9,263 bases of DNA from Planctomycetota bacterium. Its GTDB lineage: Bacteria > Planctomycetota > SZUA-567 > JAFGNG01. The notes beneath the pieces are model-generated. The model searched no databases and had not been told where the DNA came from. It saw only the letters and a list, made by a program, of their open reading frames with translations. The stretch is from assembly GCA_016927125.1 (NCBI GenBank), contig JAFGNG010000089.1, positions 1-9,263 of the forward strand. The letters are read 5' to 3'. Each line of letters opens with the position of its first letter. The first letter of the stretch is position 1. The position numbers and the translations under genes are program-made. Below are positions 6,798 to 9,263 of the stretch, piece by piece.

Positions 6798-7319
6798 ATG
6801 ACAAAATCCCGCAAAGACGCAGCTTGGGTAAAGGCAACCCTCGAACGGCTAGCCCAAGAGATCTTGGCTGCAACGGCTAACGAGTCGGCGCTGGTGGTAG
6901 TAGGCATCCGCACACGCGGGTCGGTGCTGGCCGAACGCCTGGCCGCGAGCCTCCAAACCGCCGGGCGGGAGATCGCTATCGGCCACGTCGATGTAACGCT
7001 CTACCGCGACGACATTAATAACGGGGGCGGGCGCAAGGCCATCGGCGCGAGCGACATGCCCTATAACCCCGAGGGTAAGACCATTATCCTCGTGGATGAT
7101 GTGCTCTCAACCGGCAGGACAGTCCGTGCGGCCATTACCGAGATCATGGATTTCGGCCGCCCTGCCCGGATTCTGCTCCTGGCATTTATCGACCGCGGCG
7201 GGAGAGAGTTGCCTATCCAGCCTGACTTCACCGGCGAAACTCTCAAGGTTGCAGTGGACAAGAAGCTCCAGCTCCGGGTCAAAGAGATTGATGGCGAGGA
7301 TGCGGTGGAAGAAGAATAA
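6798..7319 (+). CDS. pyrR: PyrR-family uracil phosphoribosyltransferase / pyrimidine operon regulator
   Basis: This 173-residue protein belongs to the PyrR family, which converts uracil and PRPP to UMP and in many bacteria also binds pyr mRNA to control the operon. The PRPP loop is ILVDDVLSTGRTV (97-109). GIRTRG (36-41), DVTLYRDD (65-72), GRPARI (120-125) and RELPI (136-140) are family hallmarks, and length is typical. Compared from memory with Bacillus subtilis PyrR, several positions implicated in mRNA binding are changed: E16 for Thr18, Q20 for His22, G135 for His140, Q141 for Arg146 and E147 for Lys152. R17, T39 and R136 are kept. The enzyme activity therefore looks intact while RNA binding looks doubtful. 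The start has GGAG (6785-6788) at 9 nt, and the gene follows the lipoprotein by 6 nt and precedes pyrB by 95 nt. Confidence 0.93.
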   Translation: MTKSRKDAAWVKATLERLAQEILAATANESALVVVGIRTRGSVLAERLAASLQTAGREIAIGHVDVTLYRDDINNGGGRKAIGASDMPYNPEGKTIILVDDVLSTGRTVRAAITEIMDFGRPARILLLAFIDRGGRELPIQPDFTGETLKVAVDKKLQLRVKEIDGEDAVEEE

Positions 7320-7336
7320 ACTAAATAATTTTTATC

Positions 7337-7348
7337 TTCATTAATGAA
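7337..7348. repeat. 12-bp perfect palindrome in the pyrR-pyrB gap, possible operator
   Basis: TTCATTAATGAA is a perfect inverted repeat 17 nt after the pyrR stop, inside an AT-rich gap of 95 nt. It lies 19 nt upstream of the TATACT element, around the place a -35 box would occupy, so a dimeric regulator bound there could control pyrB and pyrC. It could also be chance in AT-rich DNA. It has no GC pairs to speak of, so it is a poor transcription terminator. Confidence 0.3.
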
Positions 7349-7367
7349 AAAATAAGCAGTTTTAAGC

Positions 7368-7373
7368 TATACT
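7368..7373 (+). promoter_or_regulatory. Candidate -10 element of an internal pyrB promoter
   Basis: TATACT matches the TATAAT consensus at five of six positions and lies in the AT-rich gap before pyrB. A start a few bases downstream would leave a leader of roughly 35 nt, too short for a terminator/antiterminator attenuator. No good -35 hexamer is seen: the position 17 nt upstream reads TGAAAA. An activator or another sigma factor could compensate. Weak support. Confidence 0.35.
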
Positions 7374-7400
7374 TGTTCCTGATTACTCACCCAACTTAAT

Positions 7401-7406
7401 GGAGGA
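7401..7406 (+). promoter_or_regulatory. Strong ribosome binding site of pyrB
   Basis: GGAGGA lies 8 nt before the pyrB ATG at 7415. It is among the strongest Shine-Dalgarno sequences in the window and fixes the start, which agrees with the family N-terminus. Confidence 0.75.
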
Positions 7407-7414
7407 AGACGGCT

Positions 7415-8335
7415 ATGAAGTGGACGCGCAAGCATCTGCTTGGCTTGGAAGACCTCTCCGCCGAAGAGATTATGCATGTGTTGGAAACGGCTGACTCTTT
7501 CAAGGAAGTCTCCACTCGCTCCATCAAGAAAGTCCCGGCTTTACGCGGCAAGACGGTGGTCACCCTCTTCTTCGAACCCTCCACCCGCACCACTACCTCC
7601 TTCGGACTCGCAGCCCGGCGGTTGAGCGCGGACGTGATCAGCGTTGGCGGCCAGATGTCCTCGTCCGTCAAGGGCGAGACGCTGGTGGACACGGCCCGGA
7701 ACGTCGAGGCCATGGGCGTGGACATCATGGTCGTGCGCCACCAAGCCGCGGGCGCCCCCCTGCTGCTCTCGCAGAAATTGGATTGTAGCGTGGTCAATGC
7801 CGGCGACGGCGCGCATGAACACCCTACCCAGGGGCTGCTGGACATCTACACAATTCGTGAAATGTGCGGCAAGCTCGAAGGCCTCAAGGTTGGGATTGTA
7901 GGGGATATCACCCACAGCCGGGTTGCCCGCAGTGATATCTGGGGTTTGCAGAAACTCGGCGCCGAAGTTTTTGTTACCGGCCCGGCCACGCTGGTGCCGA
8001 AGGATATAGATAAACTGGGTGCGACCGTGATTGACGACATGGATACGCTGGTGGAAACCTGCGATGTCATCAACATGCTGCGCATCCAGTTCGAGCGCCA
8101 GGAAGAAGCCTACCTCCCCAGCGCGCGCGAATACTCCCGCCTCTTCGGCTTGAATGCCAAGCGGATGCAGAAGGCGAAACCGAACGTAATCATCATGCAC
8201 CCCGGACCCATCAACCGCGGGTTGGAGATCTCACCCGAGGTGGCCGACGGCAATAAGAGCGTTATCCTGCGGCAGGTAACCAACGGCCTGGCCGTGCGGA
8301 TGGCAGTGTTGTACCTGGTCGCGGGCAGTGAATAA
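7415..8335 (+). CDS. pyrB: Aspartate carbamoyltransferase, catalytic subunit
   Basis: This 306-residue enzyme condenses carbamoyl phosphate with aspartate to carbamoyl aspartate, the second step of UMP synthesis. The carbamoyl-phosphate site is FFEPSTRTTTSF (52-63), with the STRT loop at 56-59. The mobile loop SSSVKGET (82-89) supplies the lysine that a neighbouring subunit contributes in the trimer. HPTQGLLD (136-143) and the aspartate-domain motifs GDITHSRVARS (163-173) and HPGPINRG (262-269) are intact. Length is standard for the catalytic chain. No pyrI regulatory subunit follows; pyrC comes next after 74 nt, as in bacteria where the two enzymes form a complex. The 74-nt gap shows no clear promoter or terminator. 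The gene is visibly GC-rich, unlike the gap before it. Confidence 0.97.
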   Translation: MKWTRKHLLGLEDLSAEEIMHVLETADSFKEVSTRSIKKVPALRGKTVVTLFFEPSTRTTTSFGLAARRLSADVISVGGQMSSSVKGETLVDTARNVEAMGVDIMVVRHQAAGAPLLLSQKLDCSVVNAGDGAHEHPTQGLLDIYTIREMCGKLEGLKVGIVGDITHSRVARSDIWGLQKLGAEVFVTGPATLVPKDIDKLGATVIDDMDTLVETCDVINMLRIQFERQEEAYLPSAREYSRLFGLNAKRMQKAKPNVIIMHPGPINRGLEISPEVADGNKSVILRQVTNGLAVRMAVLYLVAGSE

Positions 8336-8409
8336 GTAAAGGGTAGTTAGCGGGAAGTGGACATTTAACGGTACGGGGCTATTTTTGTCAGAGAAGGAAA
8401 CCGAACGCC

Positions 8410-9263
8410 ATGCCTGATCTCCTGATTAAAAACGGGACGATTATCGACCCTTCACAGAAGCTCAACAAGAAGCTGGATCTCCGCGTCCGGGGGGGGGTGA
8501 TCGCGGAGATCGGGCCGAAACTTGCGGGTGACGAAGAAGTTATTGACGCCAAGGGCCTGGCCATAACTCCGGGGCTCATTGACGCGCATGTGCACCTGCG
8601 CGAACCCGGCAACGAAGATGAAGAAACCATTGCTTCGGGCTGCGCCGCGGCAGTCGCGGGAGGCTTTACCTCGGTCGCCTGCATGCCGAATACGGACCCG
8701 CCCATGGACAGCGAGGCTGCGGTCAGCTTTGCCTGCCTGCAGGCCCAGAAGGCAGGCTTGTGCAATCTCTATCCGGTAGGTGCCATTACCAAGGGCCGCG
8801 AAGGCAAGGAGCTTGCCGAAATGGGCTCGATGGCGCGCGGCGGCGCGGTGGCCTTCAGCGATGACGGCTCCGCGGTTCCCACCGCCGGGGTTCTGCGCCG
8901 GGCCATGGAATACGCCCGGATGCTTGACAAACCTATCCTTGAGCACTGTGAAGACCGCTCCCTTTCCCAGAAGGGCGTGATGCATGAAGGCGTAGTCAGC
9001 ACCCAACTCGGGCTGGCGGGGATTCCCGCGGAAGCGGAAGAGGTTATTGTGGCGCGGGATATCATGCTTGCCCACCTGACCGGGGTTCGCCTCCATCTCC
9101 AACACCTCTCTACCGCCGGCAGCGTAGAGTTTGTCCGCAATGCGAAGGCGCACGGTACGGCCGTCACCGCCGAGGTTACCCCGCACCACTTGCTGCTGGC
9201 CGATACCTCCATCCACAATTACGAGCCCAGCTTCAAGATGAATCCGCCCCTGCGCACGATGGC
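8410..9263 (+). CDS. pyrC: Dihydroorotase, type I (partial, runs off the right edge)
   Basis: The frame stays open for 284 codons to the window edge; the family length is about 425-430. The enzyme cyclises carbamoyl aspartate to dihydroorotate, the third step of UMP synthesis. Metal ligands are visible as HVH (H60, H62) in DAHVHLREPG, an aspartate of FSDDG (D151 or D152), H179 in EHCED and H232 in LQHLS. The last conserved aspartate lies beyond the edge. CMPNTDPP (91-98) and EVTPHH (255-260) are typical of the type I enzymes found in Aquifex and Bacillus. In Aquifex this form is active only in a complex with aspartate carbamoyltransferase; the pyrB-pyrC pairing is compatible with that but does not prove it. 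The start ATG has AAGGAA (8394-8399) at 10 nt. A run of nine G (8489-8497) lies early in the gene, with the frame intact. Confidence 0.96.
   Translation, partial: MPDLLIKNGTIIDPSQKLNKKLDLRVRGGVIAEIGPKLAGDEEVIDAKGLAITPGLIDAHVHLREPGNEDEETIASGCAAAVAGGFTSVACMPNTDPPMDSEAAVSFACLQAQKAGLCNLYPVGAITKGREGKELAEMGSMARGGAVAFSDDGSAVPTAGVLRRAMEYARMLDKPILEHCEDRSLSQKGVMHEGVVSTQLGLAGIPAEAEEVIVARDIMLAHLTGVRLHLQHLSTAGSVEFVRNAKAHGTAVTAEVTPHHLLLADTSIHNYEPSFKMNPPLRTM

Noticed and set aside
7320..7414. PyrR-dependent attenuator or intrinsic terminator before pyrB
   Set aside because: I see no GC-rich stem followed by a T-run and no sequence resembling the conserved PyrR-binding loop. The palindrome there is nearly all A and T.
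7541..8200. A 219-codon minus-strand frame opposite pyrB
   Set aside because: It is antisense to an unambiguous aspartate carbamoyltransferase and has no recognisable motif.
8452..9216. A 254-codon open frame on the minus strand opposite pyrC
   Set aside because: It lies wholly antisense to a clear dihydroorotase with all expected metal ligands. Its translation shows no family motif, and long antisense frames are expected in GC-rich coding DNA.

Overview
The window is a gene-dense stretch of bacterial chromosome with every supported gene on the + strand. It carries nine coding regions: eight complete, plus a ninth (pyrC) cut by the right edge. Intergenic gaps are short and GC content is fairly high, except for the visibly more AT-rich lipoprotein gene and the pyrR-pyrB gap. 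I see no rRNA, tRNA, CRISPR array, transposase or integrase.

Organism: a RACo-type corrinoid-activation protein points to an anaerobe with corrinoid-dependent methyl transfer. The lipoprotein resembles, from memory, a family of uncharacterised lipoproteins seen in planctomycetes and relatives, and the dinB leader resembles a hairpin repeat seen in such metagenome genomes. An uncultured anaerobe of the PVC group or a neighbouring phylum (for example Omnitrophota) fits, but this is inference and no marker gene settles it.

Layout: (1) 65-1918 encodes a [2Fe-2S]/ASKHA reductive activator of corrinoid proteins. Its likely partners lie outside the window. (2) 1919-2067 is a short intergenic region with a weak promoter-like element, two small hairpins and a possible 24-codon reading frame that ends in an ATGA overlap with dinB. 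(3) 2068-4793 holds dinB (DNA polymerase IV), a HAD phosphatase/phosphomutase and coaX (type III pantothenate kinase), nearly touching one another. (4) 4786-6033 overlaps coaX by 8 nt and encodes a divergent MnmE-like GTPase. It keeps the G domain and the folate-site CHGG motif but lacks the C-terminal FCIGK motif needed for canonical tRNA modification. (5) 6063-6791 is a lipoprotein of unknown function just ahead of the pyrimidine genes. (6) 6798-9263 is pyrR, pyrB and pyrC (partial): uracil phosphoribosyltransferase/regulator, aspartate carbamoyltransferase and dihydroorotase. These cover pyrimidine salvage/regulation and steps 2 and 3 of de novo UMP synthesis. An AT-rich gap with a 12-bp palindrome, a TATACT hexamer and a strong Shine-Dalgarno precedes pyrB.

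Most of the window is housekeeping. The points most worth a second look are the MnmE-like protein without FCIGK and a PyrR in which several residues used for mRNA binding in Bacillus appear to be replaced. I did not find a convincing new multi-gene system.
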